Below, in pieces: positions 5,338 through 12,776 of a stretch of DNA of 14,086 bases. Position 1 is the first letter of the stretch, and each line of letters opens with the position of its first letter. The stretch spans positions 1 to 14,086 of the forward strand of contig JAAVAA010000081.1 in NCBI GenBank assembly GCA_014804285.1. The letters are read 5' to 3'. The position numbers and the translations under genes were made by a program. The notes under the pieces are model-generated. The model was not told the origin of the DNA and did not search any database. It saw only the letters and a program-made list of their open reading frames with translations. Source of the stretch: Lachnospiraceae bacterium. Its GTDB lineage: Bacteria; Bacillota; Clostridia; Lachnospirales; Lachnospiraceae.

Positions 5338-7959
5338 CTACTCCATCTCCCTCAGCCGTTCCACCACGCTCTGCTTTGTCACGCTTCCCAGCACCACTGC
5401 CGGAAGTGCCAGGCCAATCACCAAAAGCACCGGAATGGTAAGAAGGAGCGGCATCAATGTAAACTGGTAGGTGAAAAACCAAAATCCACTTGTCAGTCCC
5501 GGGATAACGACCTTTGAAAAGAATACTCCTAAAACCAGTGAAACTACCCCTGCGCCTGCCGTATAGTATAATCCTTCCATCATCAACATCCTGCGGAGCT
5601 GGGAAGTGGTCATACCCACTGACTGCAGCATGGCGAATTCTCTTCGTCTGGTCAGTATACTGGTCAGCATAGAATTGACAAAGTTAAGGACGCCGATCAA
5701 TCCGATTACCAGACTCAAAGCGCCTCCTACCAATATAATCATGTTGCGCATCCCTTCAAATTCCCCTTTTCTGCTTCCCTTGGAGCTGTAGGACATGACC
5801 GGTTCTATTTCTTCCGTATAATTTGCCAGAAAAGCTTCCATCGCTTCCTCATCCTCGTCACGGACATTAAAGGAATAGTTCATGATACCGGGCACTGCTG
5901 CCATCTCCTTATAAACCTCCGCCGGAAGATAAAAATTAAATGCATAACTGACCCCGCAGGAATTGGTGTACTGTCTTATTGCCACCTTTGCCATCACTGT
6001 AAATTCCCGGGTGGTGTATTCCCGCTCCTCAGCCTTTTCGGATTCTCCTTTATAGTTATGCAGTGTCACCTTATCCCCAATTTCAAAATGAGAGCATTCA
6101 TCCCACATGGGATTGTCATGATCATCCAGATCCACACCCTCTAAGATATAATCTCCGCTCTTCAGCTTTTCCATATCAATCTCGCCTTCCAGCACCCAAA
6201 GACGCTCAAGGGGCAGATCCTCCGCTCCATAAAGGGCACAGAGATAATTTCCCAAATTATCTTTTCCTTCGTATACCTCCCCGTCATATTCTATCCGGAA
6301 GCATTCCTTATCTCTGATATTCCCGTAGATTCGTCCGCCTTGTTCAAATCCGGGCTGCTGTTCAATGCCCTCTATCATACTCTCTGAAGTCTCATTTTCT
6401 GCTCCGGCAAACCGATACCGAAAATAATCCGCATGAGCTGCCAGAAAATCCGTATCCACAAACTTACCTAAATATTTATCCATATCAAACCCAAGAGAAA
6501 AAGTATAAATGGTGTTAAACAGCACCAAACTTAACGTCATAGACAAAATGACAAGAATCGTACGCTTCCGGTTGCGCCCCATATTGGCCGCTGCCATTCC
6601 CGTTATCCTTGTGCCATATTCGGATTTGCGCAGTTTCCTTTGCTGACCTTTTACGTTTCGATGCCCTGCACTGTTGCTTGTCATACCCCGCTTTCCTGCT
6701 CTCCTGCTTTTCGCACTGGTATGATCATTATCTGTATACCGCACTGCCTCCACCGGTGAAACCCGCGCTGCAACGCGCCCCGGCTTCGCTGTACTTAATC
6801 CCACTGTGACAAGGGCAAACAGGGTACTTCCTATGAATACCAAAGGCTTTATGGAAACCTGATAGTTATTAGTCGCATAATAGCTATATTCCATAATCAC
6901 CGGAACCAGCCTGCATCCTGTCAAGTATCCCAGAATCAGTCCAATGGGAATGCCAATGCCGGATAAAAGAAGCGCCTGATAGCGAATAATGCTCCTAATC
7001 TGTTTCCCCGTAGTGCCAATGGTCTTTAGCAGTCCATAAAAACGGATATCCCGGATTACTGAAATCTGAAAAATATTATAGATGATCAGATATCCGGTAA
7101 AGATGATAAGGAGCACCGCCAGCACCAGTGCAGTCAGAGTTCCCGCGTCCATATCAAGGTTGGTGGAAAAATAACTCCAGTTTACATTATTAGCGATATA
7201 ATTGGGATCATTTTCGTCCGGGGAATAACCGCTCTCCATGATCACCCGGTCAAGCTTATCTGCAAGCCCCACAGAGTTTTTGAACATGATGTAGCTGTTG
7301 ATCACTCCTGTCAGCTCCTTACTGTCTTTATAATCATTGTATAATTCATCAATATGTGCTTCCACATACGCTCTTGATGTCACCATGATGGACACGCTAA
7401 ATACCGGATCCGCTTCCCACCATCCGGAAAGCACAAAGTCACGCTCTACTTCCTTTCCGTGCACCAGGAGCTTTAAAGTGACAGGTGCACCCTCTTTTTG
7501 CTCCATTCCCAGCATCTTAATTGCTTTGGTATCCAGCATGATCTCGTTTTCGGCAACAGGCTTATGCCCTCCTACCGGCTCACAAAAGCCCAGCTTGATA
7601 CCCACATCATCCATGTAATAAAGCTCCCCACGACGCTTTAAAAGCTCCTCATTTAAAACCTCATCGCACAAAAGCCGGTTATAAGAGATTTCCTCGATCA
7701 GCTTATGATCTTTGACATTGTTATACTCTTCATCCGTAATATATTTGAGTACTCCCATTCCATCGCCCCCTGCCTGACGCATGGTCTGACGCTGGATATT
7801 CTCGACCATTCCGCTTCCAATGGTAAAAAGCGCCGTAAACAAAAGCGTTGTCAGTGCAATGGCAATTACAGCGATCACATTTCTTGATTTTGCGGCGGCA
7901 AAGCTTTTTCCTGACAGTCTGCGTACCGCAGCTTTACTATTCACCTTAAACATCTCCAT
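5338..7959 (-). CDS. FtsX/MacB-type ABC transporter permease
   Basis: A large permease of about 873 residues made of two FtsX-like halves. Predicted membrane helices lie near 28-50, 276-300, 328-350, 372-392, 466-488, 738-765, 795-818 and 833-857, with two big extracytoplasmic domains of about 225 and 250 residues. The motifs GLLKTIGTTGKQIRSI and FAMLQSVGMTTSQLRRML are the coupling regions expected in FtsX permeases. Such proteins export, extract or sense peptides and lipids with a separate ATPase. The ATG at 7959 has GAAGGA about 9 bases upstream; a GTG one codon earlier is less likely. It overlaps the ATPase gene. The two-extracellular-domain layout differs from the BceB type. The substrate is unknown; antimicrobial peptide resistance is only a guess from the adjacent two-component system. 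Confidence 0.9.
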   Translation of the reverse strand: MEMFKVNSKAAVRRLSGKSFAAAKSRNVIAVIAIALTTLLFTALFTIGSGMVENIQRQTMRQAGGDGMGVLKYITDEEYNNVKDHKLIEEISYNRLLCDEVLNEELLKRRGELYYMDDVGIKLGFCEPVGGHKPVAENEIMLDTKAIKMLGMEQKEGAPVTLKLLVHGKEVERDFVLSGWWEADPVFSVSIMVTSRAYVEAHIDELYNDYKDSKELTGVINSYIMFKNSVGLADKLDRVIMESGYSPDENDPNYIANNVNWSYFSTNLDMDAGTLTALVLAVLLIIFTGYLIIYNIFQISVIRDIRFYGLLKTIGTTGKQIRSIIRYQALLLSGIGIPIGLILGYLTGCRLVPVIMEYSYYATNNYQVSIKPLVFIGSTLFALVTVGLSTAKPGRVAARVSPVEAVRYTDNDHTSAKSRRAGKRGMTSNSAGHRNVKGQQRKLRKSEYGTRITGMAAANMGRNRKRTILVILSMTLSLVLFNTIYTFSLGFDMDKYLGKFVDTDFLAAHADYFRYRFAGAENETSESMIEGIEQQPGFEQGGRIYGNIRDKECFRIEYDGEVYEGKDNLGNYLCALYGAEDLPLERLWVLEGEIDMEKLKSGDYILEGVDLDDHDNPMWDECSHFEIGDKVTLHNYKGESEKAEEREYTTREFTVMAKVAIRQYTNSCGVSYAFNFYLPAEVYKEMAAVPGIMNYSFNVRDEDEEAMEAFLANYTEEIEPVMSYSSKGSRKGEFEGMRNMIILVGGALSLVIGLIGVLNFVNSMLTSILTRRREFAMLQSVGMTTSQLRRMLMMEGLYYTAGAGVVSLVLGVFFSKVVIPGLTSGFWFFTYQFTLMPLLLTIPVLLVIGLALPAVVLGSVTKQSVVERLREME

Positions 7960-8623
7960 CACCCACTATCCTTCCGTCCTCAATCCTTATGATCCGATCC
8001 GCCATCTGGGCAATTTCCTCATTGTGGGTGATCATCACCATGGTCTGCTTAAATTTATCGCTGGTCACCTTTAAAAGCCCCATCACATCCAAACTGGTGC
8101 TGCTGTCCAGATTTCCGGTAGGTTCGTCCGCCAAAATAATAGCAGGTTTTGAGGCCAGTGCCCTGGCAATAGCAACCCTCTGCTGCTGCCCACCGGAAAG
8201 TTGCCCCGGCAGGTTACCCACTTTGGACTGCAATCCCAAGGTTTCAATGATGCTTTCTATATGCGTCTGATCGATTTTATTTCCATCAAGACTAATAGGC
8301 AGGACAATATTTTCATATACACTAAGCACCGGAACCAGATTGTAGCTCTGGAAAATAAACCCGATTTTGCGCCTCCTGAAAATCGTCAGTTCGTCATCTT
8401 TCAAGGTAAAAATATCTTTCCCTGCCACTTCCACCTTTCCGCTTGTGGGACGATCCAGCCCGCCGATCATATGCAGAAGCGTGGATTTGCCGCTTCCCGA
8501 TGTGCCTACCACTGCCACAAACTCCCCTTCCTCCACTTTGAAATTCACGCCGTCAAGCGCTTTGACCTGAGTATCACCGTCTCCATAATACTTTTTTAGA
8601 TCCAATGTCTTTAAAATAGTCAT
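7946..8623 (-). CDS. ABC transporter ATP-binding protein (LolD/MacB type)
   Basis: A 225-residue nucleotide-binding subunit that powers the adjoining FtsX permease. All motifs are intact: Walker A GTSGSGKST (40-48), Q-loop Gln92, signature LSGGQ (142-146), Walker B IILADEP (162-168), D-loop NLD and switch His200. The length and the sequence around the Q-loop fit the LolD/MacB/BceA group. AGAGAGG lies 9 bases before the ATG at 8623. Its last codons overlap the start of the permease gene by 14 bases, which couples translation and indicates a 1:1 partnership. The 158-base gap upstream carries regulatory inverted repeats. Confidence 0.93.
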   Translation of the reverse strand: MTILKTLDLKKYYGDGDTQVKALDGVNFKVEEGEFVAVVGTSGSGKSTLLHMIGGLDRPTSGKVEVAGKDIFTLKDDELTIFRRRKIGFIFQSYNLVPVLSVYENIVLPISLDGNKIDQTHIESIIETLGLQSKVGNLPGQLSGGQQQRVAIARALASKPAIILADEPTGNLDSSTSLDVMGLLKVTSDKFKQTMVMITHNEEIAQMADRIIRIEDGRIVGDGDV

Positions 8624-8654
8624 GTGCTTTTACCTCTCTGAAACATATTTTTCT

Positions 8655-8681
8655 GGAATATATTCGCTTGGAATACATTCC
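8655..8681. repeat. Two tandem GGAAT-N2-ATTC palindromic boxes
   Basis: GGAATATATTC (8655-8665) and GGAATACATTCC (8670-8681) repeat the pattern GGAAT-N2-ATTC 15 bases apart, between the kinase stop and the ATPase start. They overlap the presumed -10 box of the transporter promoter, so they could be regulator half-sites or simply part of the promoter. Confidence 0.4.
8657..8662 (-). promoter_or_regulatory. Possible -10 box of ABC transporter promoter
   Basis: TATATT on the minus strand has no recognisable -35 box 17 bases upstream. That fits an activator-dependent promoter, with the 12-bp inverted repeat at 8697-8723 centred about 60 bases before the expected start. Confidence 0.35.
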
Positions 8682-8696
8682 TCTGTGAAACAAATA

Positions 8697-8723
8697 TAGT
8701 GTATGTGATTTTCACATACACTA
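8697..8723. promoter_or_regulatory. Perfect 12-bp inverted repeat upstream of transporter genes
   Basis: TAGTGTATGTGA, three T, then its exact reverse complement. It lies between the histidine kinase stop (8782) and the ATPase start (8623). Its distance from the likely -10 box fits a binding site for the adjacent OmpR-type regulator, as known for BceR-type systems. As RNA it would also form a tight hairpin followed by UAUUUGUUU, so it may instead be a weak terminator after the kinase gene. Confidence 0.6.
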
Positions 8724-8781
8724 CGATAACAAATGATTCTTTCTCAATTCTTTCTGAATTCTAACAGTTTTGACAGATTTT

Positions 8782-9669
8782 CTATTTCGGAAGAAAAACA
8801 GAAAATACAGCCCCCTGTCCGAGTCTCGATGATACTTTAATATATCCACCCTGTTTGCGCAGAATCTCCCTTGTCAGATAAAGTCCGACTCCTACTCCTT
8901 TTTCGTCTGCTGCCTGCTGCGAGCGGTAAAACCGCTGAAATATTTTTGTGATCTCATCTGATGCAATTCCCATACCATTGTCCGTCACATCAATGCGGAT
9001 AAACATTTCATAGGCTTTGGAGCTTACTCTGACATAGCCGCCGGGCGGTGTATATTTCACTGCGTTATCCACCAGATTTCCCAACGCCTCGGCTGTCCAT
9101 TTCCGGTCAAACACTGCTGTAAGACCCGGTGTGTTTTCCATGGAAACAGAAATGCCCTTAGCTGTTGCCGAACCAAAATCAATCTCCCCAAGCAGATCCT
9201 CCACGCTATTCTCTTTAGGTGTTACGGTTATGATTCCATTTTCCAGTCTGGAAAGCTTGATCATGGACTGGATCAAAAAATCCAGCTTTTCTGTCTGGGC
9301 AGATATATGAGAAAGAAGCTCCCGCTCCTTCTCCCCTAAGTTTCCCTGTTCTTCCAGCAACTGCGTATAAAGCAGGATATTTGCCACCGGGGTCTTGGTC
9401 TGGTGGGAAATGTCACTAATCAGCTCTTTGATGGAATCCTTTTCCTGCATGGCCTGCTGCCTGTCCATCTTTCCTATCTGCAAAAATCGGTACAGCTTTG
9501 CTTCAACCTTAGATAACTTTTCTTCGGAAAATTCATTTTCCGTCAGAGTATCTTCTATCGCACGATCAAGCATTCTGTCAATTCTGTTCAAAATTCTTGA
9601 TGTCCTTACATACATCACGGTCACCGCAATGATAAGCAGGACAATGCACACTATATAGATTGCGGTCAT
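8782..9669 (-). CDS. Sensor histidine kinase with one N-terminal membrane helix
   Basis: A HisKA/HATPase kinase of 295 residues. A single membrane helix fills the first 20 or so residues, followed by a short linker and the DHp helix with phospho-acceptor His89 in DISHQTKTP. The ATP-binding boxes are present: N-box NLVDNAVKY (198-206), G1 DNGMGI (230-235) and G2 GVGVGL (258-263). No periplasmic sensor domain exists, so the signal probably comes from a partner such as the ABC permease. A GTG at 9687 opens the frame, but GGAGG six bases before the ATG at 9669 sets the start there and leaves MTAIYIVCIVLL as the membrane anchor. It follows the response regulator by 54 bases. Confidence 0.92.
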   Translation of the reverse strand: MTAIYIVCIVLLIIAVTVMYVRTSRILNRIDRMLDRAIEDTLTENEFSEEKLSKVEAKLYRFLQIGKMDRQQAMQEKDSIKELISDISHQTKTPVANILLYTQLLEEQGNLGEKERELLSHISAQTEKLDFLIQSMIKLSRLENGIITVTPKENSVEDLLGEIDFGSATAKGISVSMENTPGLTAVFDRKWTAEALGNLVDNAVKYTPPGGYVRVSSKAYEMFIRIDVTDNGMGIASDEITKIFQRFYRSQQAADEKGVGVGLYLTREILRKQGGYIKVSSRLGQGAVFSVFLPK

Positions 9670-9723
9670 TACTATCCTCCATGACACTATTGAATCTAAA
9701 GTAAAACTTTCCGCAGGAAGTTT

Positions 9724-10371
9724 TTACACTTCCCAGACATAACCGATTCCATAAACAGTTTTAATAGGTGCCCCGTCAAGCTTTTGGCGAAGCCTCCCCA
9801 CAGTCACGGAGAGCGCATTTTCCTCTACAAACTCAGCGCCGTCAGACCAGATGCGGTCAATCAAATTATCCCTGGAAAGCGTAATCCCCTTATTGGATAC
9901 CAAAAGCTTTAACAGCCGTTGCTCTGTCTTGCTTAAGTTTACTGCTGTCTCCCCGGCTTTGAATATCATATTTACAAAATCAAAGAAAAAGTCTCCCTGT
10001 TCATACACATCGGATGACGGCAGATGCCGTCTCATTACGGCGTCGATCCGCGCCCGAAGTACTGCCAGTGAAAAGGGCTTTGTTATATAATCGTCAGCTC
10101 CCGATGATAACCCCGCTACAATATCAAGTTCCATATCATTGGCCGTAAGAAAAATAATGGGAAGCGAGCTAAAAGCGCGGATTTCCCTGCAAAAATCAAG
10201 CCCGCTCCCATCCGGGAGATTAATATCCAGAATAATCAAATCTACCATTTCACTCAGTAAAGCACGCGCTTCCTTCAGGTTATACGCCTGAAGAATCTTT
10301 GCCTCATTTAAGGATAATGCAATACCGTCATTAAGCGGTTTGTCATCTTCTACGATCAGGATTGTCATCAT
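9724..10371 (-). CDS. OmpR/PhoB-family response regulator
   Basis: A DNA-binding response regulator of 215 residues, cognate to the following kinase by position. The receiver domain has the acidic pair Asp9/Asp10, phospho-acceptor Asp49 in LIILDINLPDG, Thr76 and Lys98 (TKPF). The C-terminal half (about 120-213) is a winged helix ending in KTVYGIGYVWEV. The frame is open further upstream to 10449, but those residues do not belong to a receiver domain; GGAG nine bases before the ATG at 10371 decides the start (an ATG at 10368 is also possible). It lies 17 bases after the Nudix gene, so it may share that transcript. Its target is probably the transporter promoter near 8650-8723. Confidence 0.92.
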   Translation of the reverse strand: MMTILIVEDDKPLNDGIALSLNEAKILQAYNLKEARALLSEMVDLIILDINLPDGSGLDFCREIRAFSSLPIIFLTANDMELDIVAGLSSGADDYITKPFSLAVLRARIDAVMRRHLPSSDVYEQGDFFFDFVNMIFKAGETAVNLSKTEQRLLKLLVSNKGITLSRDNLIDRIWSDGAEFVEENALSVTVGRLRQKLDGAPIKTVYGIGYVWEV

Positions 10372-10388
10372 ATCCAAGCTCTCCATTC

Positions 10389-10865
10389 CTATATAAGTTC
10401 CTTTCCATCCAGAACAGCCCGGTACAAAGTACCATCCTCGTGATAACAAAGCTTCATGGAAAAGAAAGGGACATCCTTCTCAATAAGTTCAAAAAACAGC
10501 AGGTCACCTTTCCAAAGATCCAGCTCCCTGATCCGGTCTTTTGCCACCCATTCCAAAACTCCTTCTTCACAGCTTGTGAGAGTTCCCTCATATCCGTCTG
10601 CGGTGTATAAACACATATATTCTGCCGGGTCTTCCACATAGCAAAAAGTTACAATTCCTCGAAATCTCCAGCTTGTCAGAGTCAATCCGGTCTCTTCCTT
10701 CACCTCGCGCAGCAAACATTCCTCAGGGCTTTCCCCTGCCTCAAAGTGCCCGCCCACGCCGATCCACTTATCCTTATTTACATCATTTTTCTTGGAAACC
10801 CTGTGCAGCATCAGGTACTGATCATCCTTTTCAATATAACACAGGGTCGTTAATGCACTTTTCAT
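10389..10865 (-). CDS. Nudix hydrolase, MutT/8-oxo-dGTP diphosphatase-like
   Basis: A 158-residue Nudix protein. The Nudix box GX5EX7REUXEEXGU is complete at residues 39-61, starting GHFEAGE and ending REVKEETGL, with the metal-binding REXXEE glutamates. Nudix enzymes split nucleoside diphosphates linked to another group; the closest general class is 8-oxo-dGTP diphosphatase, but the substrate cannot be fixed from sequence. No membrane or signal segment is seen. It starts two bases after the YqeY stop with no close Shine-Dalgarno of its own (GGAG is 16 bases upstream), so it probably depends on translational coupling. The location beside an alarmone synthetase in the same gene run leaves open a (p)ppGpp- or nucleotide-cleaning role. 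Confidence 0.92.
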   Translation of the reverse strand: MKSALTTLCYIEKDDQYLMLHRVSKKNDVNKDKWIGVGGHFEAGESPEECLLREVKEETGLTLTSWRFRGIVTFCYVEDPAEYMCLYTADGYEGTLTSCEEGVLEWVAKDRIRELDLWKGDLLFFELIEKDVPFFSMKLCYHEDGTLYRAVLDGKELI

Positions 10866-10867
10866 CT

Positions 10868-11314
10868 TCAGCTAAGCATTTCTCCTACAATTTTATTGAC
10901 TAGCCCGCCGTCAGCCTTTCCCTTTACTTTGGGCATCAGCTCCTTCATAACTTTTCCCTTGTCCTTACCGGAAGGCTCTGTAATCCCAAGACTGCCAAGC
11001 ACTTCAGCAACTGCTGCTCGGATAGCCTCCTCACTCATCTCCTCCGGTGCAAATTCCTGATATACGCTAAGTCTCACACGGCAGGCTTCTTTAATATCCT
11101 CGCGGTCGGCAGGAGCAAGCTCCATGGTCTCCTTTGTCTGCTTCATTTCCTTTTTGACCACCTCAAACTCTTCCGCTTCCGTGAGATCCTCACGCTTATC
11201 AATTGCCTTGTTCTTCAGTGCCGAAAGCAGCATGGACAATGCATCCTTCCTGGGCTTATCCTTGTTCTTCATAGCCTCCATCATTTGACTTCTTACTTCA
11301 TCGATCATGCTCAT
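10868..11314 (-). CDS. GatB/YqeY domain-containing protein
   Basis: A 148-residue helical protein matching the YqeY family, related to the C-terminal domain of the GatB amidotransferase subunit. Recognisable parts are the start MIDEVRSQMMEAMKNKDKPRKDALSMLLSALK, the central EEFEVVKKEMKQ helix and the ending GKVMKELMPKVKGKADGGLVNKIV. In GatB this domain contacts tRNA; the role of stand-alone YqeY proteins is unknown. The ATG at 11314 has GGAAGG 8 bases upstream, encoded by the last codons of holA, three bases away. Length is typical. Confidence 0.93.
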   Translation of the reverse strand: MSMIDEVRSQMMEAMKNKDKPRKDALSMLLSALKNKAIDKREDLTEAEEFEVVKKEMKQTKETMELAPADREDIKEACRVRLSVYQEFAPEEMSEEAIRAAVAEVLGSLGITEPSGKDKGKVMKELMPKVKGKADGGLVNKIVGEMLS

Positions 11315-11317
11315 TTC

Positions 11318-12310
11318 TTATTTCCTTCCTTTCATGTTGCTGCTATACTTAATAATTAAAAGTTCCACGCTCATGTTATCATTCAATCTGCCTGTCTTGA
11401 TGGCCTCTTCCGCCTCCACACAGGCCTCCACGGTTTCCCTCAGTTCTTCCTTCTTAAATCGGGAAGCTTGAGTTACATATTTCCCGGCGATAAATCCCGG
11501 CAGTCCCACCTTTTCGCCAATTGTCCTGCCCTGATATCCTTTTCCTGCAAGCTCTTTGACCTGCAAAAGAAGATTAAACTGTCTGGTAATCAGAACCAAT
11601 ATCCGCATAGGCGGTTCTTTCAGTGCCAACAGCTCATAGTATAATTCCAGTGCCTTTTTCTGTCTTCTATCGGCAATGGCGTTTATCATTTCAAAAATAT
11701 GACTGGAAATCCGTCTGGTACATATCTGCTCAATATCTCTTTCTGTGATGGCCTCCTTGTCCAGACAATACGAAAACAGTTTTTCTGTCTCCCTTCGTAT
11801 ATTCTCCATATCCGTGCCTGTCATCTCCAACAGGTAATTAAGGGCGGCTTCGGAAATCTTTTTATTTTCCTTTTTCACCATCCCAAGAATCCAGCGTTTT
11901 AATGTGGCTTCATCCTGTATACCGAATTCCACCGCACATCCCTTTGCCGAAACGGCTTTGTAAAGTTTACTGCGCTTGTCCACTTCTGCGTCTACAAAAA
12001 GGAAATACACCGTATCTGCCGGTGCTTTCAAATATTCCGCCAGTTCTTCTCCTCCGCCCTTAAATAATCCGTTGTTTTCAAGAACGATCAGCCTTTTATC
12101 TGCAAAAAAGGGCATGGTTTCCGCCTGGTCAATGATCTCTCCGACAGAAATACCTTTCCCTTCATAATAGTGATAATTCATGGTATCATCACCTATTATG
12201 GCTTCCTTAAGTCGATCCTTGTACTGCTTGCGCAAATACGCCTCTTCCCCATAAAGAAGATAGACATGATTCAATTGTCCGGTTTTGATATCCTGATTCA
12301 GGCGCTGCAA
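11318..12310 (-). CDS. holA: DNA polymerase III subunit delta
   Basis: The clamp-loader delta subunit, 330 residues, which opens the sliding clamp during replication. The N-terminus MQRLNQDIKTGQLNHVYLLYGEEAYLRK is typical, with the degenerate nucleotide-binding loop seen in delta subunits. The middle SGTDMENIRRETEKLFSYC-type segment (TGTDMENIRRETEKL here) and the C-terminal helical collar domain (RILVLITRQFNLLLQVKELAGKG) are also characteristic. The start codon is TTG at 12310, supported by a strong AGGAGG eight bases upstream. It is followed closely by the YqeY gene. An essential chromosomal gene, it argues that this region is core genome and not mobile. Confidence 0.93.
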   Translation of the reverse strand: MQRLNQDIKTGQLNHVYLLYGEEAYLRKQYKDRLKEAIIGDDTMNYHYYEGKGISVGEIIDQAETMPFFADKRLIVLENNGLFKGGGEELAEYLKAPADTVYFLFVDAEVDKRSKLYKAVSAKGCAVEFGIQDEATLKRWILGMVKKENKKISEAALNYLLEMTGTDMENIRRETEKLFSYCLDKEAITERDIEQICTRRISSHIFEMINAIADRRQKKALELYYELLALKEPPMRILVLITRQFNLLLQVKELAGKGYQGRTIGEKVGLPGFIAGKYVTQASRFKKEELRETVEACVEAEEAIKTGRLNDNMSVELLIIKYSSNMKGRK

Positions 12311-12352
12311 TACCGTTTCCTCCTATATAGGTTTACATAACTCAATCTTCTC

Positions 12353-12377
12353 ACTGGAACAGTGCCACTGCTCCAGT
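12353..12377. repeat. 25-bp near-perfect palindrome before holA
   Basis: ACTGGAACAGTG, one base, then CACTGCTCCAGT: 12-bp arms with a single mismatch (a G-U wobble in RNA read from the minus strand). It arises from the first two units of the 14-bp repeat tract. No U-run follows, so it is not a standard terminator, but it could slow or protect the transcript between cupin and holA. Confidence 0.6.
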
Positions 12378-12441
12378 ACTATTGTTTCGGCACCACCGCT
12401 TCAATGCTGTTGCTTCAGTATTACTGCTCTGGCACCACTGC
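12353..12441 (-). repeat. Degenerate 14-bp tandem repeat overlapping the cupin 3' end
   Basis: Six successive 14-base units start at 12353, 12367, 12381, 12395, 12409 and 12423, with a partial seventh; five of them share a pattern like ACTGCTYCRGYRCY. A longer 42-base period is visible too: the last six cupin codons (AVVPEQ, 12424-12441) recur after the stop as AVVPKQ (12382-12399). Over 31 aligned bases there are seven differences, all A/G transitions. Confidence 0.6.
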
Positions 12442-12750
12442 AAAGAATAATAAATCTTCATTCGAAAGATTCCGCATCGAATGGCTATGTCCTTTGGGGC
12501 AGTAATGACAGCCTCCAGCACTTATCTCTTCTGTTCCGTCATCATACAAAATAGAAGCTGTTCCGCTCAGTATATATATGATCTCACTGCTGGTGTCATG
12601 AGTATGCATTCCAATGGATGCTCCCGGCTCCAAGCTGCCCTTCATAATTTTACCCAACTCATCCACGTGCATCTGTGCAGCAAAATCTTTGTTTCCGCCC
12701 TTAAATTCATGAAGGACTTTTTTCTCCATAGCTGTAAAATCAATAATCAT
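12421..12750 (-). CDS. Small single-domain cupin protein
   Basis: A 109-residue cupin. Motif 1 fits G(X5)HXH(X4)E(X6)G with Gly43, His49, His51, Glu56 and Gly63. Motif 2 fits G(X5)PXG(X2)H(X3)N with Gly79, Pro85, Gly87, His90 and Asn94. His49, His51, Glu56 and His90 would bind a metal ion. Such small cupins range from sugar isomerases to dioxygenases and sensors, and the substrate cannot be told. AGGAAAAGGAAA precedes the ATG at 12750. The gene follows the receiver/synthetase fusion by 26 bases, so it is probably co-transcribed. Its 3' end forms part of a tandem repeat (see 12353-12441), which appears to have duplicated its last codons downstream of the stop. Confidence 0.88.
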   Translation of the reverse strand: MIIDFTAMEKKVLHEFKGGNKDFAAQMHVDELGKIMKGSLEPGASIGMHTHDTSSEIIYILSGTASILYDDGTEEISAGGCHYCPKGHSHSMRNLSNEDLLFFAVVPEQ

Positions 12751-12776
12751 TTTCCTTTTCCTGCTTTCTGAAATCT

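Noticed and set aside
5338..8623. BceAB-type bacitracin transporter
   Set aside because: The permease has eight predicted helices and two ectodomains over 873 residues, not the ten helices and single ectodomain of about 650-residue BceB proteins; the substrate cannot be named.
12353..12441. CRISPR array or replication iterons
   Set aside because: Units are 14 bases, contiguous, degenerate and overlap a coding end. There are no spacers and no replication initiator gene.
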